Shown: positions 33,516 through 42,577 of the stretch, piece after piece
How the letters are laid out: every line of letters begins with the position of its first letter
Position numbering within the stretch: the stretch's first letter is position 1
Assembly: GCF_016613535.2 (NCBI RefSeq)
Contig: NZ_CP071518.1
Location: forward strand, 3,162,001 to 3,226,000
DNA length: 64,000 nucleotides
Direction of reading: 5' to 3'
Source of the DNA: Lysobacter solisilvae
GTDB lineage: Bacteria; Pseudomonadota; Gammaproteobacteria; Xanthomonadales; Xanthomonadaceae
The notes under the pieces: generated by a model
Seen by the model: the letters and a program-made list of their open reading frames with translations, nothing else
Database searches by the model: none
What the model was told of the DNA's origin: nothing
Program-made: the position numbers and the translations under genes

Positions 33516-34277
33516 TCATCGTGCGCCGGACAACCGCTCCAGCAAACGCAACGCGTCCTCGACGGCGTGTCCGTGGGCGGTGTTGTCGAAGATGCACCAG
33601 GCTTGCCGTCGCGCACCCGCGGCCGCCCTCACCTCCCCTGCCAGAGCGTCCAGGCGCTCGTCGTCATACGCGCTGTAGTACATGCGCGGGGAGCCATGCC
33701 AGCGCCAGTAGGACCAGCGGCGGGTGCCGCCCGGCACGTGCGCCGGAGGAACCGGCGGCGGATCGGCGGCGACGCGGGCGACATCGTGTCGGGCCCACGT
33801 GGCATCCGCCGCCGGCGAGAACCAGCTCGCGTGGCGCGGCTCACAGGCCACCGGCACGGCCAGCCGGCGGCGAAGCATCGCGAAGAAAGTGTCGGCGACC
33901 CGCGCCTGGAAGGCCAGGCTTGGCGGCAGCTGCACAAGCACGCCTCCCAGGCGAGATCCCAGCCCGCGCACCTGGTCGGCGAAGGCCGACAGCGCATCGC
34001 CGCTGCGCCGCAGCGCCGACTCGTGGGTGATCGCCTTGGGAAGCTTCACGCTGAAGCGGAAATCGCGCGGCACGCTTGCGGCCCATTTCTCGTAGGTCTG
34101 CCGACGGTGCGGGCGGTAGAAAGAGGAGTTGATCTCCACCGCGTTCAATCGCGTCGCGTAGCGGGCCAGGTGGCTGTCGCCCTCGCCGAACAGCGGGGCA
34201 TGCGCGCTGGCGAGCGACCACCCCGCGCAGCCGATGCGCACGCGGGCCGGCCTGGGAGAAGCTGGGGCGCCAGTCAT
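33516..34277 (-). CDS. DUF72 family protein, 253 aa
   Basis: The start at 34275-34277 gives MTGAPASPRPARVRIGCAGW; the upstream frame is not coding. The family motifs are VRIGCAGWSL, RLNAVEINSSFYRPH, SVPRDFRFSVKLPKAITHE, LGSRLGGVLVQLPPSLAF, and CEPRHASWF, with SYWRWHGSPRMYYSAYDDERL and CIFDNTAHGHAVEDALRL near the end. The TIM-barrel-like fold resembles xylose isomerase and endonuclease IV, but the reaction is unknown. It is divergent from the TPR gene at 34368. Confidence 0.92.
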   Translation of the reverse strand: MTGAPASPRPARVRIGCAGWSLASAHAPLFGEGDSHLARYATRLNAVEINSSFYRPHRRQTYEKWAASVPRDFRFSVKLPKAITHESALRRSGDALSAFADQVRGLGSRLGGVLVQLPPSLAFQARVADTFFAMLRRRLAVPVACEPRHASWFSPAADATWARHDVARVAADPPPVPPAHVPGGTRRWSYWRWHGSPRMYYSAYDDERLDALAGEVRAAAGARRQAWCIFDNTAHGHAVEDALRLLERLSGAR

Positions 34278-34367
34278 TCGGCGACGCTGGACGAGGCGGT
34301 GCCACGCCGGCGTGAAGTGCGTCCGGAAGCCTGAGGCACAATGGCCGTCTTTCAGGGGATGCCTTCG

Positions 34368-35360
34368 ATGCAAGACGACACGGCCCGATTCCAGGCCCTG
34401 CACGAGCGTGCGTACGACGCATTCGACGCAGGACAGCTGTGCGAGGCCCGGGACCTGTTCACCTCGCTCATCGAACGCGATCCGACTTCGCCGCACTACC
34501 ACTACATGCTGGCCCTGGCGCACAAGTACCTGCGCGACTGGCCGGCCTGCCTCGAGCACAACCTGCGCTCGCTCGAGTTGCGTGGGGCGTTCGATGAATC
34601 CTCGCACTGGAACGCCGGCATCGCGGCCACGGCACTGGGTGACTGGGCGCAGGCACGCGCGCAGTGGGAGGCCTGCGGCATCGCGTTGCCCCCGGGGGAA
34701 GGCCCGGTCGAGGACGACTTCGGCATCGTCGGCATCCGGCTCAACCCATGGAGCCATGGCGAGACGCTTTTCGCGCGCCGCGTCGACGTAGTGCGGGCAC
34801 AGGTGCTCAACGTACCGCTGCCTGAGAGCGGCCTGCGCTGCGGCGATGTCGTCCTGCACGACGGGGCGTGCACGGGGCAGCGCGACTATGGCGAGCAGGT
34901 CGTGCCGGTCTTCAACATGCTCGAACTGCTGGCGCGTTCGCCCTGCGCCACCTTCACGGTCTTCATCGAGTGTCCATCGCCCGACGACATGGGCTCGCTG
35001 TTGGCCCTGCCCCGCCCCGGCGTGGTGGCCATCGAGGACTGGACCGAATCGGTTCGCCACCTGTGCCTGCGCTGCAGCCACGGCTTCCCGCACACGCACG
35101 AGCGGTCCACGGACGCGTGGGACGCCCTGCGGAGCCTGGGCATGGCGGCCGCATCACGCGGCGACGTCGAGGACCTGCTTGACGCATGGAAATCGGGAAG
35201 CCCCGGCCGACGCGTGGAGTCGGTGCAGGCACAGGAGGATGAACCGACCTCGCCCGCGGACGGTGTGGTCTGGTGGCGCGGGCCGGAAGACGACGACGAC
35301 GGTTCGGGGGATGGGTCGTCGGACTTCGAGGGCAGCGGACGGCCCGTCCCGGGCACCTGA
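34368..35360 (+). CDS. TPR-containing protein, 330 aa
   Basis: The start at 34368 has AGGGG nine bases upstream; two upstream ATGs at 34341 and 34359 are also possible. The N-terminal 110 residues contain TPR-like helices (AYDAFDAGQLCEARDLFTSL, YMLALAHKYLRDWPACLEHNL, SHWNAGIAATALGDWAQARAQW). The rest (about 120-270, IVGIRLNPWSHGETLFARRVDVV) is of unknown type, followed by an acidic tail with a Gly/Ser/Asp-rich C-terminus (GPEDDDDGSGDGSSD). It is probably a cytosolic scaffold. No partner is visible. Confidence 0.7.
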   Translation: MQDDTARFQALHERAYDAFDAGQLCEARDLFTSLIERDPTSPHYHYMLALAHKYLRDWPACLEHNLRSLELRGAFDESSHWNAGIAATALGDWAQARAQWEACGIALPPGEGPVEDDFGIVGIRLNPWSHGETLFARRVDVVRAQVLNVPLPESGLRCGDVVLHDGACTGQRDYGEQVVPVFNMLELLARSPCATFTVFIECPSPDDMGSLLALPRPGVVAIEDWTESVRHLCLRCSHGFPHTHERSTDAWDALRSLGMAAASRGDVEDLLDAWKSGSPGRRVESVQAQEDEPTSPADGVVWWRGPEDDDDGSGDGSSDFEGSGRPVPGT

Positions 35361-35363
35361 GCG

Positions 35364-35495
35364 CTAGCGGGTCTTGCCCGCCACCCGCCCGGGCCAGCAC
35401 TTGGGACACGGGCCCTCGCCCCGGTACTTGTGCCCGCGCGGACAGGTCTTCCAGCCGTTCCGGGTCTTGTGCGTAACCTTGTCTGCTCGGGCCAT
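35364..35495 (-). CDS. Small zinc-knuckle-like protein, 43 aa
   Basis: GGAGG lies six bases before the ATG at 35493-35495. The 43-residue product MARADKVTHKTRNGWKTC... is basic and contains CPRGHKYRGEGPCPKCWPG, two Cys near two more Cys plus a His. This is compatible with a small zinc-binding fold. No relative is recognised. Its stop lies three bases beyond that of the TPR gene (convergent). Confidence 0.6.
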   Translation of the reverse strand: MARADKVTHKTRNGWKTCPRGHKYRGEGPCPKCWPGRVAGKTR

Positions 35496-35611
35496 GCGCG
35501 CGCCTCCACACTCGGGCGATGGCAGTGTCGGCCCGCGGCGCCGAATGCGCGGTGAAGCCGGCCGGCGCGCAAAGGCCGCCTCCGGCCGGAGCCGGAGGCG
35601 GACGAGCCCGA

Positions 35612-36577
35612 TCAGGCCGGCGTTCTGGCCGTCGCGGTCTGGCGCAGCGAGCGCTCGTAGTCCATGTGTTCGCGCAGTTTCTCGACCCAGCGCACGTCGG
35701 TCCCGGCCGGCGGCACCAGGCTTTCCATCGTCCAGGCCGGATCCACGTAATCGGGGAACGTACCCACCCACTGCTGCGGTTCCAGCGGGAGCGCGTTGGT
35801 GAGCACGGTGGTGAGGTTCACGATCGAGTGGCGCGACAGCTCGTGCGGGAACCACTCGCCCTTGACGTAGAACGCCGTGGCGAAACCGCAGCCCACGGTG
35901 CGGTAGCCGAACGCCGCGGGCGGCAGCGAGGGCACGTAGTCCCAGTAGTTGTAGACGCGGACACTGTCGGCGGCGGCGATGGTGGCTTCATAGGCGGACT
36001 GCCAGCTGTCGGTGCCCACCATCGGGCTGGCGAAGTTGATGTTCTGCTGCGTCGATTGGGGCTGGCTGACCGCCACGTCCAGCGAGAACAGCTGGCACAG
36101 CGCGGCGCCCAGGCTGTGGCCGGTGACATACAGCTGTGTCGGCTGGTACTTGGCCAGCAGTGCGAACAGCTGCTGGCGCATCGACGCGGCCATGCTGCCG
36201 CCGCGGTCGTCGTAGATGCTGTAGAAGCCGGTGGACACGTAGGGCGTCGGGCCGATCGAACCGCTGGTGGGCACGAACGGCTCGGTGAGGAAGTGGGCGT
36301 CCTCCCAGGCGTCGAGGTCCGAGTCCGTGCCGCGGAACGCGAAGATGCAGGTACCCGGCTGCGTGATGGACTGGAACACGACGCCGTACTTCTCCTCCGA
36401 GCCGCCGAGGAGGAAGGTGTCCCAGCCGGTCCATCCATCGACCATGACGTAGCCGGGCGGCGGGATGACCGGCCCGCCGCTGTAGTAGTCGTAGGCCGCC
36501 CGGGAGGCCACGGCCAGCGCCAGGGTGAGGGTGGGATCCAGTGTCGGCTGTCCGGCCGTTGCGGTGGTCTTGTTCAC
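35612..36577 (-). CDS. Class 3 lipase family protein, 321 aa
   Basis: A GTG start at 36575-36577 follows AAGGAAGG. The sequence has AAYDYYSGGP near residue 28, FAFRGTDSDLDAW near 80, and the nucleophile Ser in TGHSLGAALCQLF (GHSLG at 153-157). VYNYWDYVPSLP probably supplies the Asp and ELSRHSIVNL the His. There is no signal peptide. This matches the lipase class 3 family (Thermomyces-type), which hydrolyses triacylglycerols or monoacyl lipids. The substrate and export route are unknown. Confidence 0.92.
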   Translation of the reverse strand: MNKTTATAGQPTLDPTLTLALAVASRAAYDYYSGGPVIPPPGYVMVDGWTGWDTFLLGGSEEKYGVVFQSITQPGTCIFAFRGTDSDLDAWEDAHFLTEPFVPTSGSIGPTPYVSTGFYSIYDDRGGSMAASMRQQLFALLAKYQPTQLYVTGHSLGAALCQLFSLDVAVSQPQSTQQNINFASPMVGTDSWQSAYEATIAAADSVRVYNYWDYVPSLPPAAFGYRTVGCGFATAFYVKGEWFPHELSRHSIVNLTTVLTNALPLEPQQWVGTFPDYVDPAWTMESLVPPAGTDVRWVEKLREHMDYERSLRQTATARTPA

Positions 36578-36772
36578 GGTGTCCTTCCTTGTGATGATGT
36601 GTCGCCAATGGCCGCCGCGATCGCGACGGGCTGCGGGATCGAAAACACCGCACGACCTGCGTGCACACCGGGCTTCCGTTCCCTGGCACGAGCTTAGGCG
36701 CACCGGCGCCGTCGCGCACGTGCCCGGGCTTCTCTCCAAACAAGGACGCGCACCGGATGCGCGGGCGCCACG

Positions 36773-37171
36773 TCAGGCCGGCGGGCGCTCCGGGTATTGC
36801 ACCCGGTCGTCGAGGATGTCGAACCAGTCGGCCTTGTACGCAGTGAAGATGTGCGCCTGCGGACCCCGCACCACCGGCGTATCCAGCGTCCCCAGGCGCA
36901 CGCGCACCTGCGGCAGGCCGGGGCGGCTGCTGGTCAGCGGCGACCCGCACTGGCCGCAGAAGCGCCGGCTCAGCCCGGTGTCGGCGGTGTAGGTCCGCAG
37001 CAGCTCCTCGCCGGCGGTGACGGTGAAATCCGCTTCGGCGACGACGGCATTGCTGGCGAATGCCGTACCGCTCGCCTTGCGGCAGCGGATGCAATGACAG
37101 AAGAACGCCGGCCCGAGTTCGCCGTGAATCTCATAGCGCACCGCGCCGCAGAGGCAGCTGCCCGTCAGCAT
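36773..37171 (-). CDS. GFA (glutathione-dependent formaldehyde-activating-like) protein, 132 aa
   Basis: The start at 37171 gives MLTGSCLCGAVRYEIHG. Cys pairs characteristic of the GFA/Gfa zinc-binding fold are CLCGAV (6-11), FFCHCIRCRKASGTAF (near 24-39), and FCGQCGSPL. The founding enzyme joins formaldehyde to glutathione, but most members have no shown reaction, and zinc binding is the safer claim. It is a stand-alone gene upstream of the response regulator (divergent). Confidence 0.92.
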   Translation of the reverse strand: MLTGSCLCGAVRYEIHGELGPAFFCHCIRCRKASGTAFASNAVVAEADFTVTAGEELLRTYTADTGLSRRFCGQCGSPLTSSRPGLPQVRVRLGTLDTPVVRGPQAHIFTAYKADWFDILDDRVQYPERPPA

Positions 37172-37364
37172 GGGGTTCGATCCTTGTAGCAAGGTCCAAG
37201 GGGAATGGCCGGACCGGATCGCCAGGGCCTCGCGGCCGAACGCACGACGGGTCGCCGGGCGGTCATTCTACGAGCCTCCGGGCCGGCGACATCCCTGCCC
37301 GATTTCATGCCGGCTTCACCCGGTCGCGCCGAAGGTCCAACAAATAGCTGGACTGGACGCCGCC

Positions 37365-37793
37365 ATGATCGACGCCACTGACATCCTCGCCGCGCGCATC
37401 CTGGTGGTCGACGACGACGCCGATGCGGCCCAGACCCTGTCCCAGCTGCTCACCACGCACGGCTACCACGCCGTCACCATGACCACGGTGCCGCAGGACG
37501 TGCGCGAGCTGCATCGGTCGTACGACTTCGACCTGATCCTGCTGGACGTGCAGATGCCCGGGATGGACGGCTTCCAGGTGATGGAAGCGCTCAAGGAACT
37601 CGAACGCGACAGCTACCTGCCGGTGCTGGCCATCACCGGCAGCGCCGGACACCGGATGGAGGCGCTCAAGCGAGGGGCCCGCGACTTCCTGCGCAAGCCC
37701 TTCGACGCCGAGGAGCTGCTGCTTCGGGTGCGCAACATGATCGAGGTCCGCCTGCTCTACAAGGAACTCGCGCTGGACGCCGTCCGCAGCTGA
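37365..37793 (+). CDS. Single-domain response regulator, 142 aa
   Basis: The ATG at 37365 starts MIDATDILAARILVVDDDAD. The REC-domain residues are the acidic pair at 16-17, the phosphoacceptor Asp61 in ILLDVQMPGMDG, the Thr in AITGSAG and the Lys in FLRKPFDAEELL. There is no output domain, so it acts by protein contact (CheY-like or Spo0F-like). No histidine kinase is adjacent. The nearest is at 43183, which lacks a receiver. Confidence 0.93.
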   Translation: MIDATDILAARILVVDDDADAAQTLSQLLTTHGYHAVTMTTVPQDVRELHRSYDFDLILLDVQMPGMDGFQVMEALKELERDSYLPVLAITGSAGHRMEALKRGARDFLRKPFDAEELLLRVRNMIEVRLLYKELALDAVRS

Positions 37794-37899
37794 TTCCCGC
37801 TGCTCGCACTCCGGACGTCAGGCCACCCGCCCTGGCCGCGAGGGGACCGACATCGCGTTACCCTGTCTGTCCGGCCTGATGCCACCCACGGGGAACTCC

Positions 37900-38775
37900 A
37901 TGATCCATCGCCTGTTCGCGTGCGCCGTGTTCGGCGCGTCGCTCCTTGCCATGCCTTCCGCCCACGCGGAAACCTTCGATACCTGCAACGGCTTCATCAC
38001 CACGCTGCCGGCCTCGATCGGCACGCAGGGCGTCTATTGCCTGAAGCAGGACCTGTCCACGTCCGCCGCCAGCGGCCAGGCGATCTCGATCAACGCCAAC
38101 AACGTGACGCTGGACTGCAACGGCTACAAGATCGGCGGACTGGCCGCCGGCAGCAGCACGCTCACGACGGGCATCTACGCACAGAGCAAGCTCAACATCA
38201 CCATCCGCAACTGCACCCTGCGTGGCTTCGAAACCGGCATCCGGTTGAGCGATGGCACCGGCTCGTCGGGCGGCCATGTGGTGGAAGACAACCGACTGGA
38301 CCTCAACACGGCGGTCGGCATCTACGTGGGTGGCGACAACAGCACGGTCCGCCGCAATTTCGTGCTGAACTCCGGCGGCTCGCCGTTCACCACGTATCCG
38401 CGCGGCATCGCAACCGAGGGCAATGTCGACGTGATCGAGAATACCGTCGCCGGCGTGTTCACCGCAGCCGCGCCGGGCGGCGGGGCGATGGGTGTGGAGA
38501 CCACCGCCAGCGAATCCAGCAACGTCGTCGGCAACCGCATCTCGGGCCTGGTCGGCGGGCAGGTCTTCGGGATCTACAACAGCGGCGGCTCAGGGCACGT
38601 CAAGAACGTGGGCAACCTGGTCACCGGCCCCTCTCCGGCGCAGGCCTCCATGGCCGGCGGCATCCTGTGCAACGACGGAGCCGGTATCGCCAAGGACAAC
38701 GTCATCACCGGCTGGGGTGCGAGCTACGACATCTACAACTGCACCGATGCCGGGGGCAATCACACCCAGCCCTGA
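37900..38775 (+). CDS. Exported right-handed beta-helix protein, 291 aa
   Basis: The ATG at 37900 begins a signal peptide (LFACAVFGASLLAMPSAHA). The mature part is a parallel beta-helix with repeated N-I/V-T-I-R-N-C, N-N-V-T-L-D-C-N-G-Y, and V-V-E-D-N-R-L turns and Asn/Gly-rich coils (LDLNTAVGIYVGGDNSTVRRNF). There is no pectate-lyase or glycosidase active-site motif visible. Such proteins are usually polysaccharide binders or degraders. Cys pairs (C33/C48 and the like) could form disulfides. No neighbour hints at a substrate. Confidence 0.78.
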   Translation: MIHRLFACAVFGASLLAMPSAHAETFDTCNGFITTLPASIGTQGVYCLKQDLSTSAASGQAISINANNVTLDCNGYKIGGLAAGSSTLTTGIYAQSKLNITIRNCTLRGFETGIRLSDGTGSSGGHVVEDNRLDLNTAVGIYVGGDNSTVRRNFVLNSGGSPFTTYPRGIATEGNVDVIENTVAGVFTAAAPGGGAMGVETTASESSNVVGNRISGLVGGQVFGIYNSGGSGHVKNVGNLVTGPSPAQASMAGGILCNDGAGIAKDNVITGWGASYDIYNCTDAGGNHTQP

Positions 38776-38814
38776 CGTCGACCGAAGGTGCGGCCGCGAT
38801 GAGCCCCGCGTGGC

Positions 38815-39270
38815 TCACGCGGCCAGGAACTTGGGCACGCCCAGGCGCAGGCCCTTGCCAGGCAGCGCCATCAGCGTGGACGTGCCATGGGCGACCAGGT
38901 CGCCCTGCTCGTCGAACACGCTGGCCTGGGCATAGCTGATCTGGCGACCGGCGCGCAGGCACTCCCCGACCGTGCGCAGGCGCCCTGCGGCGACCGCCTT
39001 GAGGTAGTTGAGCTTGAGGTCGACGTTGACCAGCCCCGCATCCTCCGGCAACCGCATGAAGCCCGCCCAGAACGTGGCCGTGTCCAGCAGCGTGGCCAGT
39101 ACGCCGCCATGGACGATGCCGAACGGCTGCAGGTGGCGCTCGGCCAGGTCCAGGTCGATGCGGCAGCGGTCGAAATCCAGTTCGGCCAGGCGCATGCCGA
39201 TCAGGGCGGGATACGGCGCGCCATGGACACTGTCCTGGACGGCCCGGATGTAATCGGGGTTGGGGGTCAT
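38815..39270 (-). CDS. PaaI-type hotdog thioesterase, 151 aa
   Basis: A hotdog-fold protein: [21 protein letters not shown], then [25 protein letters not shown] (the H-G-G motif of PaaI-type thioesterases), then [13 protein letters not shown] and [16 protein letters not shown]. It would hydrolyse an aryl- or acyl-CoA thioester. The substrate is unknown. It overlaps nothing and faces the FAD gene divergently. Confidence 0.9.
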   Translation of the reverse strand: MTPNPDYIRAVQDSVHGAPYPALIGMRLAELDFDRCRIDLDLAERHLQPFGIVHGGVLATLLDTATFWAGFMRLPEDAGLVNVDLKLNYLKAVAAGRLRTVGECLRAGRQISYAQASVFDEQGDLVAHGTSTLMALPGKGLRLGVPKFLAA

Positions 39271-39380
39271 GGGTCACCTGCGGGGAGTTCACCGGCCGAC
39301 GGCAGCCGATGGAGGAGCCTAGCCGGAATCGTCCGCCCAGATCGGCCCCCATCATCCCTCCGGATCGCGAGCCCGCCCCC

Positions 39381-40287
39381 ATGCCTTCCACAGACTCCAT
39401 CGGGTGCCTGGTCATCGGCGGTGGTCCCGCCGGGCTCACCGCCGCCACCTATCTGGCGCGTTACCGGCGCCATCCAGTCCTGGTCGACGCCGGCCTCAGC
39501 CGCGCGCGCCTGATTCCTGCCAGCCACAACGCGCCCGGCTTCCCCCTTCGGCGTGGCCGGCAACGAACTGCTGGCGCGCTTCCGCACGCATGCGCAGGAG
39601 CATGGGGTGGCGATGGTGGAGGCGACGGTGGACCGTCTGGAACTCGTCGAGGGCGGATTCCGGGCCAGTGCGGGCGCGCAGGCGTGGCACGCGCAATGCG
39701 TGATCCTGGCTACCGGCATCGTCGACCGGCTTCCGGATCTCGCCGACGCGGAAGCGGCGATCGCCTGCGGTGCGCTGCGCCTGTGCGCGATCTGCGACGC
39801 CTACGAGGCGCGTGACGACGACATCGCGGTGATGGCCGCTCCCGAGACGGCGCTGCGTCATGCGCGGTTCCTGCGCACCTTTTCGCGCCGCGTGCATGCG
39901 CTCGATGCCGGCGGCGGCGGGTGGACCGACCCGCGACTGCTGCGCGAGGCCGCGGACAGCCAGGTGCACCTGCATCCCAGGCCTGTGCGCCTGACCTGCA
40001 CCGGCCAGGGCTGCGAAGCCGAGTTTGCCGATGGCAGCCGCCAGCATTTCGATACGCTGTATCCAGTGCTCGGCGCCCAGGCGCAGGCGCACCTGGCCAC
40101 CGGCCTGGGTGCGCGCACCGACGAGAACGGCGAACTGGTCGTCGATGCCCACATGCGCACGTCGGTGCCGGGTCTGTATGCCGTGGGCGACGTGGTCAGC
40201 GCGATCAACCAGATCAGCGTGGCCGTGGGCCATGCGGCGATCGCAGCCACGGCCGTGCACCGAGGCCTGCCGGCGAACTGGGCGTGA
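39381..40287 (+). pseudogene. Frameshifted thioredoxin reductase-like FAD oxidoreductase, 301 aa if restored
   Basis: Two plus frames (39381 to about 39546, and about 39546-40287) join if one C is removed from the C5 run at 39542-39546 (TTC CCC TTC GGC). The restored protein is 301 residues. It starts [19 protein letters not shown], has [16 protein letters not shown], a redox motif with Cys residues in LCAICDAYE, and the C-terminal FAD-binding motif GLYAVGDVVSAINQ. This is the thioredoxin-reductase-like family (TrxR/AhpF-related), with NAD(P)H as donor. The two Cys suggest a dithiol. It could also be a sequencing artefact. Confidence 0.85.
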
Positions 40288-40312
40288 TTTCCGGATGTTC
40301 CGGACGCGCCGG

Positions 40313-40774
40313 CTACGGCGACTGCCCGGCGAACACCGCCGCTACGTCGCGATAGGCCTTGATTTCCAGCAGGTGGCCGCTGGGATCGCGCAGCAACATC
40401 TTCGCCTGCTCGGCGGGAGTGCCTCCATGAGCGGTCGCAGGCGGCACCGCGAACGCAGCGCCGGCATCGCGCAGGCGCGCCGCCAGGGCCTGCCACTCCA
40501 TCCACGACAGGATGGCGCCGAAGTGGCGCACGCCCTGCTCATCCGCTTCGCCGACTTCCTCCGGCCGGGCGTGCAGCGTGAGCTGGTGTCCGAACAACAT
40601 CACATCGATCCACTCCGGCGACTGGCGCCCCAGCGGCGCCCCGAGCAGGTCGCAGTAGAAGGCCCGCGACGCATCGAGACTGCGCACGGGCAGTGACAGA
40701 TGGAAGATGGCCGGACCGCTGACCGGCTGTTGCCTGGGAGCGGCCGCATCGATGGGGGGATCGTTTCGCGTCAT
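40313..40774 (-). CDS. VOC (glyoxalase-fold) protein, 153 aa
   Basis: Typical glyoxalase I fold: FHLSLPVRSLDASRAFYCDLLG at residues 23-44, WIDVMLFGHQLTLH, MEWQALAARLRDAGAAF, and MLLRDPSGHLLEIKAY near the end. The metal ligand pattern (H-L-S-L, Q-L-T-L-H, E-I-K) is compatible with a VOC enzyme or binding protein. No reaction can be assigned. It is one of several VOC genes in the window (others at 12168, 50783 and 62890). Confidence 0.88.
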   Translation of the reverse strand: MTRNDPPIDAAAPRQQPVSGPAIFHLSLPVRSLDASRAFYCDLLGAPLGRQSPEWIDVMLFGHQLTLHARPEEVGEADEQGVRHFGAILSWMEWQALAARLRDAGAAFAVPPATAHGGTPAEQAKMLLRDPSGHLLEIKAYRDVAAVFAGQSP

Positions 40775-40800
40775 CCCGGGTGCCTCTTCTCGCTGGTGCC

Positions 40801-41181
40801 TCAGCGGGTGGAATCCGCCTCGAGGTCTTCGTACAGGCCCGGTCGAAAGCGCGGGGTGCAGATCGCCAGGAACGTCAGGTCGCTCTGGCCGGTGTTGGCG
40901 ATGCGCTGGGGGCAGCCGGCGGGAATCAGGACGACGTCGCCAGGCCCCACCTCGCGCGGTGGAAGCTCGCCGGCCTCCACCCGGCCGCGCCCTTCCAGAA
41001 TCACGTAGCGCTCCACCGTGCCGACCACCCGATGCCAGCGCGTGGTCACGCCCGGTTCGACGCGTGCGCGGGCAATGGACATGACCGGGTCAGCGTCCGT
41101 ATTGGACCACTCGGTGATGTGGCAGCGCTCGGCGGTGGGGAATTCGACGGCGTCGGCGGCGGACAGGACTGCGGCCTTCAT
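40801..41181 (-). CDS. Cupin-domain protein, 126 aa
   Basis: A single cupin barrel: TRWHRVVGTVERYVILEGRGRVE (motif 1, with G-x5-H-x-H-x-x-x-x-E style residues partly kept) and GPGDVVLIPAGCPQRIANTG (motif 2, P-x-G-x2-H-like). Metal binding is likely through the His and Glu residues, though motif 1 has only one obvious His. The role is unknown, possibly sugar or small-molecule binding. It follows the VOC gene on the same strand with 26 bases between, suggesting an operon. Confidence 0.85.
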   Translation of the reverse strand: MKAAVLSAADAVEFPTAERCHITEWSNTDADPVMSIARARVEPGVTTRWHRVVGTVERYVILEGRGRVEAGELPPREVGPGDVVLIPAGCPQRIANTGQSDLTFLAICTPRFRPGLYEDLEADSTR

Positions 41182-41397
41182 CGACTAGCCTGTGGACGGA
41201 ACGTGGCCCGCCATCGTGCCTGCTTGCGGCGACAACCGGAAGGCACCGGCCGCCGCCATCCCCGCCGACCAGCACCATTCATGCGCGCCGCGCAGCCGCC
41301 CCGAGCGCTGTGCGGGAGCCATCGGCGTCCCGCCAAGCTCGGCCATCCGGGCAGGACTACACTGTTCCCCTCGGCCCGCCGCGACGGGAGGCACGCG

Positions 41398-42567
41398 ATG
41401 CTGAGCTGGCTGCTCGCCCTGGCCTTGGCGACCGCATCGCCTGCCCTGCAGGATCCACCGGTCCAGCAGGCGCCGCCGACGGTTGCACCGACGGCTCCTG
41501 CGCAGGCAATCCCGATACCGGTGCCGTCGATCTCGGACGTCATGGCCATCCCGCCCGAACTGGACGCGCGGCTGCGCGCCGCCTTGCCGGCACCCAGTGC
41601 GCCAGCGCGGGAACGGCTGGACCGGCTGGTCGCCTTCCTCACCGGAGAAGAGGGCCTGGGCCTGCGGTATCGCGAGGATGCCACGCTCACCATCGCGGAA
41701 GCCTACGCCCAGCGGGAAGCCAACTGCCTCACCTTCACCCTGGTTTTCATGGCGCTGGCACCGCGCGCGGGACTCGATGTGCACGCCCAGGAAATCGAGC
41801 AGACGCTCACCTGGTACCAGCTGGACAACACGGTCTTCCGCAACAGCCACGTCAATGCGGTCGTGCGCGCGGGGCGGGACACCGTCGTGGTCGACGTATC
41901 CGGCAGCGACATCGTTTCGCGCAGCGCCCCCATCGCCATTCCGCGCGAGCGCCTGCTCTCGCACTACTACAACAACATGGCCATCACCCTGCTGGCCCAT
42001 GGTGACCCGCGCAACGCGGCCACCTTCAGCGCCCGCGCCATCGAGCTGTATCCGGACCTGCCCGACCACTGGAGCAACGCCGGCGTGATCCACGCCCGCA
42101 ATGGCGAGTGGCTGGATGCCGCGCGCGCCTATGCGCAGGCCCTCAAGCTCGACCCGGACAACGCCGGCGCCCTGTTCAACTTCGTGGGCCTGGCACACCG
42201 GATCGGCGACCGTGCCAGCGAGGCGCAGCTGCGCCGGCGCCTGGCGCAGGTGCAGCGCCGCGATCCGTTCCACCAGTTCCTGCTCGCGCTGGAATACGAG
42301 CACAAGGGTGAGCTGAAACTTGCAATCGCGCATTTCCGCCGCGCCATCCACCTGCACGCTGGCGAGCACCGGTTCCACGCCGCGTTGGCCAGGGCCTGCC
42401 TGGCCGCAGGCGACCGGCGTTGCGCGGAGGCCGCCCTCGCCCACGCGCGCACGGCCGCGCATGGGCCCGAGCGCGAGATCTACGCCGCGCAACTGCAGGC
42501 CCTGCGGGCGCCGGACAATGCCGCGACGCGTCCGGTCGACCCGGACGCCGGCCTCAGGCGGCGCTGA
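41398..42567 (+). CDS. Exported transglutaminase-like/TPR protein, 389 aa
   Basis: The ATG at 41398 has GGGAGG seven bases upstream. A short signal or hydrophobic start (LSWLLALALATASP) and Pro/Ala linker are followed by a domain with LTIAEAYAQREANCLTFTLVFMALA (Cys and helix of a transglutaminase/papain-like fold) and HVNAVVRAGRDTVVVDVS (His and Asp region). The C-terminal part has three TPR-type repeats (about 210-390): DHWSNAGVIHARNGEWLDAA, NAGALFNFVGLAHRIGDR, and LALEYEHKGELKLAIAHFRRA. The overall form is a periplasmic protein scaffold. Whether it is catalytic is unsure. Confidence 0.7.
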   Translation: MLSWLLALALATASPALQDPPVQQAPPTVAPTAPAQAIPIPVPSISDVMAIPPELDARLRAALPAPSAPARERLDRLVAFLTGEEGLGLRYREDATLTIAEAYAQREANCLTFTLVFMALAPRAGLDVHAQEIEQTLTWYQLDNTVFRNSHVNAVVRAGRDTVVVDVSGSDIVSRSAPIAIPRERLLSHYYNNMAITLLAHGDPRNAATFSARAIELYPDLPDHWSNAGVIHARNGEWLDAARAYAQALKLDPDNAGALFNFVGLAHRIGDRASEAQLRRRLAQVQRRDPFHQFLLALEYEHKGELKLAIAHFRRAIHLHAGEHRFHAALARACLAAGDRRCAEAALAHARTAAHGPEREIYAAQLQALRAPDNAATRPVDPDAGLRRR

Positions 42568-42577
42568 CGGTTGCCCG

